64,000 nucleotides of DNA from Chamaecrista fasciculata (taxonomy: Eukaryota > Streptophyta > Magnoliopsida > Fabales > Fabaceae), in NCBI GenBank assembly GCA_003254925.1, contig QANZ01028774.1:101925-165924 (forward strand), in the 5' to 3' direction. The notes under the pieces were generated by a model. It was not told the origin of the DNA. It searched no databases and worked only from the letters and a program-made list of their open reading frames with translations. The stretch's first letter is position 1. Each line of letters begins with the position of its first letter. This document shows positions 47,195 through 64,000 of the stretch, piece by piece. The position numbers were made by a program, and so were the translations under genes.

Positions 47195-48054
47195 GGTTTA
47201 AGTGTACTTTTGGTCTCAAAACTATGACAAAGGTTTCATTTTGGTCCCATAACTTTTTTTGTTGCAATTTTGGTCCCATAACTATGACAAATGTTTCATT
47301 TTGGTCCCATAACTATAACAAAGGTTTCATTTTGGTCCCATAACTTTTTTTGTTGCAATTTTGGTCCCATAACTTCTCAAAAGGTTCCACCGTTAGTCCC
47401 TTGGTGAATTCCATCCATATTTAGCCGTTAAGTATGACGTGGCATAGTGACTAGGATCATGATGTGGCAAAATAAGATGAAATGGACTGAAATAGGATCT
47501 ATATGCAACATATTAAAACTTATCTATACCCAACCACAATATATACAAAGAGTGGTACTTCCTCTTCCTCGTCAGCCCAACGGGACTTCCTCTTCCTCGT
47601 TCCGCTTCCCGATTCGCCGTCGCCGCCGCTTTGGTCGTTCGACTCTGGCTGAGGATCCCATCGACTTCGTCGGCGCCTTCTGCTTGAAGTCTCTTCTTCC
47701 CCACCAAATTGGTCCCTGTCAGTACCACTCTTTGTATATTTTGTGGTTGGGTATAGATAAGTTTTAATATGTTGCTTATAGATCCTATTTCAGTCCACTT
47801 CATCTTATTTTGCCACATCATGATCCTAGTTACTATGCCACGTCATACTTAACGGCTAAATATGGATGGAATTCACCAAGGGACTAACGGTGGAACCTTT
47901 TGAGAAGTTATGAGACCAAAATTATAACAAAAAAAGTTATGGGACCAAAATGAAACCTTTGTTATAGATATGGGACCAAAATTGCAACAAAAAAAGTTAT
48001 GGGACCAAAATGAAACCTTTATCATAGTTATGGGACCAAAAGTGTACTTAAGCC
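47195..48054. mobile_element. Foldback MULE-type element with captured core
   Basis: 860 bp, ends GGTTTAAGTGTACTTTTGG and complement, perfect 9-bp duplication AAATTTTAT (47186-47194 and 48055-48063). The arms are about 370 and 330 bp of inverted repeat, with TTTGGTCCCATAAC repeated six or seven times in the outer half. The unique core, about 47566-47722, is strongly CG-rich (..TTCGCCGTCGCCGCC..) and unlike its surroundings: probably a captured piece of a host first exon, source not recognised. Confidence 0.85.
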
Positions 48055-48358
48055 AAATTTTATTGTTAGTTCTACCTAACTTAAAAATATAATACTGATT
48101 TTGCAAATGACCTATATATATAGGTCGGAAAGTGCAATATAGGACCATATTTGTAACGTAACAGATATAGGACAAAAAGTGTAAAAAAAAAAAGTTAATG
48201 CACTTTGCCACATTAAGAAAATGGTCTCATAATGAACCGACGGAACTTGAACTCTTTTACTCTCTCCTCGCGTAGCCATCATTTCCTTCCCTGCTTTTAA
48301 TTTTCTGGGAATCGATTCTGAATCACCGCCATCCCGGAATCGCAAAACGCCGTTTCTC

Positions 48359-51300
48359 ATGTGGATCGGCGGATTATGCAATGGCAGTGGTATGGATTTT
48401 GCTTTGCCATGGATTAATTTCTCTGTTACTCGCCGTCTCCTTAATTATTCTGCGTTCGATGCTCCATCTTTCTTTCAGGGCACTTTCATTCAACGCATAC
48501 ACTACTTCCTTACTTTCCGCGCCTTCGATTTCTTCCTGTACCTTCCTCCTCTTCCCGCCTTCATTTTTCATTCCTTTCCTTCTTATGATGTTAATTTGGT
48601 TGCTTCAATTCCGACATCGATCTTTGCAGTCGTTTCGTTCGGGCTGTTTTTGGCTCTACCTGTAAGAATGCGATTCTTTCTGTGCAAGACTACTGCTGCA
48701 ATCAACCTAATCCAATCTTACAGGTTTTCCTTTCCACTATTTACTCTACTTTTGCGTAATCGAAACTCAATAACTATTGAATTGTTGTTTGTTATATCAT
48801 CGTCGTTGAATAGGAAACGCTTTCAAGTTTCGAATTACAGGATTCGTTATTGGTTAGGCTCATCTGCTGCTTGCGTAAATGACTAGACTCTTAATTTCAA
48901 CTATGACATTGTTCTGTTTTATATTCTTGGGCTTCATAGCTTTGCCTGAGTTTTTAATGCTGCTGCTGCTGCTTGCTGCTTGCTGCGTGGTTTAGCTAAT
49001 AAGTATCTTCGCATTGTCTTAGTTTTATGATAAAGAATAACTGAGGGTAACCTCCATCGGACAAGCTGGGCTAAACAAAGAAAACAAGATTATCCAGCTT
49101 TCTGTATTTTCTCTTTTGGATTAATTGCATCATCATACAATTGGATTAATTTCATTTAAAATAGTTTTATTAAATATGATCATGCTGACGTGTGCTATGA
49201 ACGCCTGCACAGCCACAGTCATACTAAAACATCAAAATCCAAAACATGCAGGAGCAGGACATAGCACGACATATGTAGAAACTAATGAATGATACTGTTA
49301 AGTTTTACGAATAGATAAAGAATTTACCACAATATTTTAAACTTATCCAAACAGTTGAAAATAATAAACAAGGAGATATATAGTATATTATATAATGAGA
49401 TTATGGATCTAAAATGACTTGAAAGTGTATTGTAGTACCCAAATCATAACTCTTGTTACCGTTCAATGAGCCCCTGATACGAGTCCCACATCGGGTTGTT
49501 AGCTGAGAGTAAAGCACTATATAAGGCCTTGGGCTCTCCAACTTCAACAGCTAGCTTTTGAGGTGCGGTTCTCCCAAGGTTTTATACTCGTATCAATTGG
49601 TGCTTTCATTGAGAGCCGACCGACACGGAGGGGGCGACCTATAGGCTGGATTAAGGTACGTACGATGTGTCGTACCGAATATTGGAAGTTGTATGGAGCC
49701 GCCAAAAGTGGAAAGGACTATCAATGGACCAGTGTCGATAGTGTGGGCTGCCGTGGACGTTGGCTTTCGAAGGGGTATGTAATGATACGAGTCTCACATC
49801 GGGTAGTTAGCTGAGAGTAAAGCACTATATAAGGCCTTGGGCTCTCCAACTTCAACAGCTAGCTTTTGAGGTGTGATTCTCCCAAGGTCTTATACTCGTA
49901 TCAGCCCCTCTGAAAACTATAAAACACGAGGTATCTTGAGGTATCTTGCAATGTTGTAACAACACTGCAGTGTGATTTTCCGGAAAAAAAAAATGAAAAG
50001 GATGTTAACCTCATCAAGATGGATTTTCTTGGGTCTCTTTCATTTATTTTTTATTTTTAATTTAATTCCCCTGTTTTTAATCCTCTTCTGCCATTTCCAG
50101 TGTGCATGTTCAAGCTGTTTTTTTTTGGCATGACACTTTTGAACGTGTGTCAGACATATATTGTCCATATTTTTCACACCAACTGGCTTGAAAATAGACG
50201 TGTTTCATAGAATTAAGGGGCTAATATGGAATTTTAAATCTTATATACTTTCCGTTTGTGTATTGAGTTGGGGTAGATGACATTCTTTTGGTGGTTCAAT
50301 ATGAAAGAAATGCTACTGGAGTGCCTTCCAGTTTAATGTCTCTTTATTTGCTGAACTTGAGGTTTTTCTGAAAGATGGCAGTGATGTAGAATGATAGAAA
50401 GGAGTAAAATAATTGTATCTGAACTTCTTTATTTGATGCAATCAGATAAACGAGTTCAAACCTTCTAATGCAATGATACTGTTCTAATAAAAAATCCTAT
50501 ATTTAAGCTTTCCATTAAAGTGAACATTTTGTTGGTTATCTAAGAAAAATTCTTTTTAATTGCAGATTACATATTTTGTGATAATCGGCCAAGTATATTA
50601 TTGCATCATACAGTTTGCCTTTGCATATTTTCCCAGCTACTATCTAAGTGGAATTCACGGGTACTGTACCATGTAGCTACTAGCTACTATATATTCTCTC
50701 ATTTGCTGATTTATGATATTCATGGCATTATTCAATCATGAATTTTGCTAGACTATATATGCTCTTTTAGGTACACAAGCTCGTTCGCAGTTGCTATTGG
50801 AGTTGTGCTCTTTCTTCTGACCAGCTTTTCTGATCCTGGAACAATAAAGGCTGAGAATGTTTCTCAGTATATTTCTTCTTATCCCTACGATAATATTATT
50901 TATGCAGAGAAAGAATGTCCAACTTGCAAGCTTCCAAAGTGAGTTCGTCATTGGTTTAAAATTTTAGCTAAATCTTGGAATTAAGTATATATATAAAATG
51001 GTCTTAAATCTTTGATGCAGACCTGCTAGGTCTAAGCACTGCAGCATTTGTGACCGTTGTGTGGCTCGCTTTGACCATCACTGTGGATGGATGGTACAGA
51101 ATCTTCTGAACCTCTTCAATTTCATAAGATTGTTTTGTGGTTTCAATTCTAAGCATAACCTTTTTTTCTTTGTTTTGTGCTTATGTGAGTAATTTTCCTT
51201 GTAGAACAACTGCATAGGGGAGAGAAACACTCGGTATTTCGTGGCTTTTCTTTTCTGGTGAGTACTATTGTGGTCCATCAGTTTGTTGCAGTTAAGTCTA

Positions 51301-53407
51301 TCCTTTCACGAGTGTGATACTATGTTCTACAACTTCTTTTTTGCTTAACCTGCCAATTTATCTATCTCTCTATCTTATGTGTTATTCTTTTATAATTGTT
51401 TTATTATGCCTAAAGACTATTTGAAGGTGATTTTACTATAATCAGGGGAGGAATAGTATCCTACTGCATTGCCCTCTAGAAATATTTGTATTATTTCAAG
51501 GATTTTGTTATCTAATTATCTGTAAGTTTCAGGTGGTCACGTAAGTTTTTTTCTTCAACCGTCAATCTCTAAATTATTTTTTCACTTTTCTATCGAAGTA
51601 CTTAACCACAAATCTACTTGTTTGTTTCAAATTGTTATAAACACAGGCCTTTCGGTTTACTGGTTTTGGTGGTCACAATATATGTCTACTTTTAAAATAT
51701 CTAATCGCATTTCCATTCTCTTTACTACATTATTGGGAACCAATATTCTGGCATTTATGCTGCCTGAGTATGCTGGTGAATTTATTATTTGAATAACTAA
51801 CCCCGACAAAATTTTGAACCATCATCTCAAAATTTAGATGAAAAACATGCAAATAATTTAGTGTCTGCAGTATCTCTCATAGTTATGTTTTTTTCTTTGC
51901 TGGTTCCGTTCATATTTCTTGATTCTCCAATATCTTGTAGGCATTTTGTTCTATGCATGTACGGAATAATTGCCATTAGTATAGTAATTGCTGGAAGACT
52001 ACAACAATTGAGAGTTGTATATATTCTAACAGGTAATATTGATCCGGCTGTAAGATTCATCTTAAGAATAAGTTGTTTATTATAATAATAACCTTTAAAA
52101 TTTCTCTCCTTATTTCAATCTGTAGTTCATTATGGAATAGAAAATTCTTTTCTCGGTTTAGCTCCACATGTTGCACAGGTGAGGGATTTTGTTTACATGT
52201 TCAATATCCACCGGTTGATTCTTGCTGGAATAGATATTTTTCTCATTATCTCGATCTTGTAATTATTTATATTTTCTTTTCTGTTTTCAAAAAGTGGTTG
52301 TTAGGATCATACAACAATCAGATACTTATTATGGTGTTCCTTGCTGTTGTTGGAATGCTATTTGCTGGTTTTTTTGGTTATCATGCAAATCTCTGCCTCA
52401 GCAACACTACGACTAATGAGGTCCTTTCCACATCTGATGTTTGCAATAATTATTGTATGTACTTGATTTTTTCGTGAAGTATGAGGAGCCAGGAAGTTGA
52501 AAAGAACATGAAAAAAATATCACTATAGATGCTATTTATGCAATTTCACTATGTCTGAACTCTGAAGTAAGCCTTAAACGGAATACCTTGGTTAGGACAT
52601 GGTCTTGGGATTAAGTTTGTCTACATGATGGTCCAATATGGATATTTATACATACAGACAAATGTAACATTGTTGGTTTTCATCACACTTAAACAGACTG
52701 AACAGACTGGGTCTTCTGAAAACAAGAAAATAGTAGTTCTCGGTATCTTATTTGCTTGTATGCTCACCTGTTTATCTTTGTGAGAATATGAGAATTTTGA
52801 AACTACTATTTATTTTGGTGAGTGAGACTATTTCGTTTATTTCTCTGTATGTTCACAGCATCTGGACGTCTTTATTCTTTATTCCTTATTGGTCTTCATT
52901 TCCTATATAATATATCATGTATCAGTTCAACGGATTTGAGTCTGATGTTCAGACCTATTAATACAGAGTTGAATAATTATACTTGCAAAACCCTAGCATT
53001 AACAACGACCACAAAGTGTATGGTGGCCTGAATGTGCAAGTATTAGTTACACTACAGCATTATATTGTTAAACTAATCATATGGTGATTTAAGTGGAGAA
53101 GCTTTTGACTGGCGTTATTGACAAACACGAAGGCTAAATGAAGTATTGTTTTGGACTACAGACCGTTAAGTGGCGAGAGTATACAAGCTATCAGAAGATG
53201 CTGAATGAAGCAAAGAGCGATTCCGCTGTCCCGAGAGAACGTATGAGCAAATGGAAAGCAGTTCTTCGAAGATTATTTGTTGTTGAAGTGGAAGAAGCTC
53301 CGAAGAATAATTTGTATGATAAAGGATTCATTCACAATGTACAGGAGGTTATTTTCCCCCATTCAACCAGACGCACATTTAATCGAATCAAATCAAAGCT
53401 TGGCTGA
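48359..53407 (+). CDS. PAT17: PAT17-like DHHC protein S-acyltransferase
   Basis: Ten exons: from 48381 (or 48359) to 48537, then 48630-48723, 50566-50660, 50771-50938, 51021-51093, 51205-51257, 51941-52032, 52126-52178, 52295-52420, 53162-53407. It transfers palmitate to Cys residues of membrane-associated proteins. The zinc-binding Cys-rich domain reads [20 protein letters not shown], then [20 protein letters not shown] with the catalytic DHHC, surrounded by hydrophobic spans ([48 protein letters not shown]) and a TTNETVKWREY tail region; the product ends KSKLG. Odd point: the conserved N-terminus [11 protein letters not shown] (48381) is one base out of frame with [13 protein letters not shown] in the same exon, so either a frameshift or a 44-base intron intervenes; an ATG at 48359 is in frame with the rest but gives a different N-terminus. 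Intron 2 (1.8 kb) contains a TRIM. Confidence 0.85.
49475..49903. mobile_element. TRIM (miniature LTR retrotransposon) in PAT17 intron 2
   Basis: 429 bp. Two direct LTRs of 121 bp (49475-49595 and 49783-49903) start TGATACGAGTC and end CTCGTATCA, and lie between perfect 5-bp duplications GCCCC (49470-49474 and 49904-49908). Just inside the first LTR is ATTGGTGCTTTCATTGAGAG, in the primer-binding-site position; GAAGGGG before the second LTR is the likely polypurine tract. There is no coding region, as TRIMs never have one. The structure looks whole and the LTRs are nearly identical, so the insertion is fairly young. Confidence 0.88.
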
Positions 53408-53761
53408 GAGTGACTGACAACTTACAAGTTATAACAAGTGGATTTATGCTCCTAGCCTCTGGTAAAAAGGTATATAAGTTTTCTTCCTGTTGACTGCAAA
53501 TTGACCATAGCCATTATCATTCCGCATATTAGATTTGGTTTTGCGGTTAGAAACAATTTTAAAAGGGATGATGTATTCTTTCCGAAAAAATATGTCATCC
53601 AAGGAAGCATAAGAAATTTCAGTCAAACAATTTGAGACTGAAGAACTGGAAAATTAATGAACGAACTGCGGAAGAGAGTATGAAAGATCTCCTAATCTAG
53701 AATTTACAACTGAAATAAACGATACTAGTATTTTACAGTTGAAGAAAAAAGCATGTATTGA

Positions 53762-59698
<5,937 letters not shown>

Positions 59699-60670
59699 TC
59701 AATATTCTCTATCTCTCTGTTTTCAGTCTTCCTAATCTGAAAAATTCCAAACCCTAATTTCAAAGACTTCTTTTGCTCTCTAGTGCTTGTAACCGTCTTT
59801 CTCGATTCTCTAGGTCTATTCTATCGCGCACATTATATTGCCTTCGTTATTACTTATTATATAGGAATAAGGAAGTAACAACGAAGCATCTCTCTTTAAA
59901 GTTCAAATTCCTTTTTTTGTACATTTTTATTTTACAAGCTTATATTATATTAGCTTAGGTTATTTAACAATTACTTGGTAATAAGAGATTAATTTTGAAT
60001 AAATGACCATGCGTGACTGAGGAGAATAATTGCCCGGGAAAGATTGAAAGAACTTTGGCAAGGAAAAAAGTGGGATTGTTAGGAAATAGGGAACAAGTTT
60101 AGTTTTCTTAAGGAATATTCTTTATTATTTGCATTTTAGTGCTTATATATGTCATTATTTAATTGGAGCAAAAACAGTGAAATGGATGAGAAACTTGGAG
60201 GCAACGAGGCAACGATTGATCAAGTCCACGTAATGACGTTGTTCTGGCTACTATCCCATCTGTTAGTAGTACGTGGGTTCCTATGTGTGAGTATTAGATA
60301 GATATGTTATATGTAAACTAAAATATATATATATTTTTGGTTAGGTCACTGACTCACTATATATCTTCAGGTAAATATAGATACACACGCCATTTGTATG
60401 GAAATTTGTTGTTGTCACGTAAAGAATGTCACATGAATACATGATTTATAGTATTAATTATTTCACTATGATTCCAGTTTGTCCGTCAAACTACGATATT
60501 CCCAAAATGGTTCAGTACGCGTTTATTCATGTGGAAAATTTCCAATGCTCAGCATTTTCCGTCAAAATAGATAAGAGGTAAAGATCTTATATATGATGAT
60601 CGAAAAAATTATGTTACGTTGCTTACGAAGAACAGAAACCAAAATTCGAATGGATCCCAAATAGAAACAA
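59699..60670 (-). other. BON3 promoter side, no gene seen
   Basis: Sequence upstream of BON3 on the minus strand. AT-rich beyond about 59860; no conserved frame on either strand. Confidence 0.4.
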
Positions 60671-61238
60671 GGCAAAACACCATAACGTTTGCGGTGATTT
60701 TCAGTTATGCCCCTAACGTTTCATTTGTGTCAGTTGTGCCCCCAATGTGAAACGTTAGTTTCAATTATGTTCCCAATTTCAATCATCCACAAAAAAAAAA
60801 TACCATTTTCGCACGATTTGAGCTCGGTTTTGATAAGATTTTATTTGGGTTTTAATTTTCGGACATCACAAACTTGATTCCTTGGATCAATTTTAAAGAT
60901 TAAATTCAAAATAGCCCCAAATCCGTAGAAGATCGAACCCGATGAACCCCAAAAAAGACCAAAACGAAATGAAGCAAAACGAAGCATTTTTCTCAAAATT
61001 TCCATGTGCAAAATGATCCTTAGGAGCCGAAAATGAGTACTCATAAACTCATTTATCAAAACAAACTAAAATGAACACGGATCGAAGCTCAAAAGTTCTG
61101 AGAAACGGTACACTAACGAGGATGGAGGCATAATTGAAACTAACGTTTCACATTGGGGGCACAACTGACACAAATGAAACTTTAGGGGTATAACTGAAAA
61201 TCACCGCAAACGTTAGGGGCACGAAAGGGTGTTTTGCC
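60671..61238. mobile_element. MULE-type foldback element, GGCAAAACACC termini
   Basis: 568 bp with inverted arms of about 115 bp built from GTTATGCCCCTAACGTTTC and TTGTGCCCCCAATGTG words. The 9-bp flanks TAGAAACAA (60662-60670) and TAGATACAA (61239-61247) agree at 8 of 9. The core (about 60785-61125) is not repeated and shows no coding frame I recognise. Confidence 0.78.
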
Positions 61239-64000
61239 TAGATACAATTATACCAACACTAAATTATGAAAGATTTGACTTTCTCAAAGAGATATCTCCC
61301 TGGTAAATAATTAATTTGTGTTGTGTCAAAATTTTTTCAAGTTTGTAATTAAATAGTTAAAAACTCATAAATCATTATATATATATACATATAACATATA
61401 TATTTCAATGATCAGTGACACCAATTGGAAAAGCCAATTTAAAAGTGATAATCTATCATAAATCATTATCATAAAGTTTTCGAGTTAAACATTTATTATA
61501 TTAATTGGCCATAAAAACATTGATACTATACTTTTCTTTTCGGTAATATTGATTAAATTACTATATATACTATATAGTACGTACTAAAATTTCATTCAAT
61601 GCAACTTTAGTCATCCGCTAAATTACTCGTCTATTTCCATGATATATAATTCTAACATTGGATCCACAGCCTACGTCTATTTCCTATAAAGACTAAAAGC
61701 TCGTAAGTCATCGATTTCTAATTTTTTTCTCAATCATAAGTCATTGATAAATGATTATTGTACTTATGCATGTATGGTGGTTATGCTGCACATGCCGGAT
61801 GGCAAAGAAACTTAATAGTTAATACAGCTAGACCATGTTGTTTGAGAGACTTGAGCAATGAGCATAGACAGTGAATTTTGACTAGGCGCCCTGATTTGGA
61901 TGGGTATACAAGGTTCACGATTCAATCTACTTGTAAAAAATATTAATATACGTTGAATATTAGATATTAGATAAAGTATGACTAGAAAAAATAAAAAGTC
62001 ATTAAATATTAAATGGATACGAATATTGCTTCAACTACTTGATATCCCTATAATATAAATGGATAGTTAAAGTATTTAATATTCAATATTCTATAATATA
62101 AAAAATTTATTATGTTTTATATTTTTTTATTATAATTTTTATTATTTTATTTTAGTTAAAGGATATTAAGTATCAGATATGTATATTTGATTTATGAATT
62201 AAGATATCATATCTTATATTTATTATTTTCAGATATTTTTATATTTTGAATACCTATTAGATACCAAATATTAGATTTAATATAAATACTGATCCTAATT
62301 TATCGAATACTGTGTTATAGAGTATGAATAATAACGAATAGGATGAGCAAATACATACAGATAATAACAAAATTATTGGGTACTCTATCTATTACCAACA
62401 CTAATTTTGACGAGATAATAGATTAAATATTATTAATAACATGCATGTTTTCCGTCATCTTTGGGCAACTTAATTGGTAAAATTTCTTTTCTTCTCTTTT
62501 CTTTTTTTATTGGTGGGCGGGGGTCAAAATTATGGTCAAACGTTATCCAAATGAAAGGACCATGCAAAATTGGATTTTTCAGCATACGCACTGAATGTTG
62601 AATAAAAGGTATAATGCATGGCTCCATATAGTGCGCCCCACCCTTAACTATCTATATATTAACTATAATGCATTGTGCATTGTATATGGAGCAAGGCTTT
62701 GTTAAACAACACAACAACTACTCTTGCAAAAATTTTAGCTATACCCAGGCCAGGCCTTATAAGTTATAATATTAGTGCCTTACAATTACAATGAAACTCC
62801 TGGTTTGGCCATTGACCAGGTAGGTGGTCCTGGTCTTGATAAACAAGATAATATAAAATTCCAAAGTCATTCAAAGACCACGTCAGAAACTGAAGTATTC
62901 AATTACGCAACATGGGTGACGTGATTGGATCAAGTCATCAAACTCATCTTCCATGAAATTATGTCCTCCTTAGAAGTCTTGCCTTGTGCACACAAATATT
63001 CCCCTAATGTTCATCAGAAAAAGTATTGTATACCCAAATCTAACTAACAGCTTTTATTTCCTTAGAAAATTAGTTTAACACGATAAATCTTAAAACCAGA
63101 TCATGACATTAAGAACTAAACTTCTTAAAGGTCCTATACTTGAGTCTAAACTAATGAATAAACACATTCATAAATCATAAGTTGGCAGTGTGCATGTGTG
63201 TGTGTATCCAGGAGATCATTTGTTACAGAATGGCAATTTTTGGGCTATATATATCTGATCCATTCGGAACATTACAAAGACCATACTGATCAGTACAGCA
63301 TATATATATATATATATATATATGTATCACTTTATTAAAGACTTCTTCAATCATACAAATTATCATTCTTCTCTACTGGATGCTGACAAGAATCAAAAGG
63401 CAAACCTAACAATGTAGCTAAGAAGGTTGATATTAATGAGAAGAGTCCTAATTTAAGAAGCATTATTAATAATATTATCATATATGGTGTTCTAATATTA
63501 CTATGAAAGATAAGGACACAGTGCAAGTAATAAGGAACAAAAAGGAGGTTCCAATTAATGAGCATGAGAAGTTAGGAGAACAGACTCATTAATCTGATTG
63601 AGTGATACATCAAATCATCGAACTTTTGTCATCTAAAGAAGAATTAAAAAGACAGTAATTGCTCCGAGCTATGTTAAAAAACGAAGTATAGATCATAGAA
63701 TGCCTTGTTAACTAGAACAGCACTCAGAACTAAATTCATGTATTTGCAGTTGTAATTTGTAAAAAGTACTTTCCTAGCTATAAGTTGGCAGTTTTCTGCC
63801 AAACGATATATATAGTAGGCACGCCTAATGTTGTTGTAACTTAATGACAATTAACAAATCACCTCAAAGAAAACTGCAAGAAATGTATGCCAACTGATAA
63901 GCTCGGTTCTTCAGAGATCTTCTTCGAATTTACAATGAGAGGAACAATGAAGAAAACTCAAAAGTCAAAACACCTGCTCCAGTCAAAGTTAAAACGGTAG
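61239..64000. other. Gene-poor AT-rich end of the window
   Basis: Mostly AT-rich with simple repeats (61375-61400; 63298-63323 AT run). The last 95 bases are less AT-rich and one plus-strand frame (RFFRDLLRIYNERNNEEN..) stays open to the edge, following a possible AG acceptor near 63900; it may be an exon of a gene beyond the window but I do not recognise it. Confidence 0.4.

Noticed and set aside
48440-48478. A 44-base intron in PAT17 exon 1 (GTCTCC to TTTCAG)
   Set aside because: It would restore frame, but it is shorter than the usual minimum for plant introns and would remove conserved-length sequence; kept only as an alternative to a frameshift.

Overview
The window is nuclear DNA from a flowering plant, most likely a eudicot: genes split by short AT-rich GT-AG introns, plant-only families (GID1, BONZAI, AHP, PMD2), and a dense load of plant MITEs. 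I cannot name the species. One assembly gap (44160-44651) and a few single Ns are present.

Eight host genes can be modelled exon by exon. From left to right they are: a class VI receptor-like cytoplasmic kinase (1103-4288, +); an ATG18f-type autophagy WD-repeat/BCAS3 protein (8548-14441, +); an AHP-type histidine phosphotransfer protein of cytokinin signalling (21504-23421, +); a PMD2-like tail-anchored coiled-coil protein of peroxisome and mitochondrion division (33175-35034, +, no intron); a GID1 gibberellin receptor (36548-38377, -); a histone H2A.X with a C-terminal SQEF motif and two E2F sites (45501-46021, +); a PAT17-like DHHC S-acyltransferase (about 48359-53407, +); and a BON3-like copine (53762-59698, -). 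The last two are convergent, with stop codons about 350 bp apart. The genes share no pathway; this is ordinary plant gene order without operons.

The space between and inside genes is dominated by DNA transposons without coding capacity. The striking class is a set of foldback elements with long inverted repeats built from iterated TTTGGTCCC-like words, most flanked by 9-bp (one by 10-bp) target duplications, the mark of Mutator-like (MULE) transposition. Copies lie at 75-371, 2807-3059, 5060-6326, 7610-8008, 15045-16507, 22666-22917, 23991-28599, 30917-31819, 32446-32922, 40209-41152, 41503-41736, 47195-48054, 59046-59401 and 60671-61238. Several carry GC-rich centres that look like captured host sequence; the one at 30917-31819 carries a recognisable pectate lyase piece. 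Others are nested (a MULE inside a Stowaway, a Harbinger inside a MULE, a solo LTR inside a 4.6-kb MULE).

Other repeats: Stowaway, Tourist/Harbinger and hAT-like MITEs, a small Helitron-like element, a tRNA-derived SINE, a TRIM in a PAT17 intron, a Ty1/copia solo LTR, a Ty3/gypsy pol fossil, and CT/GA and AT microsatellites. No rRNA, tRNA, CRISPR array or bacterial-type feature was seen.
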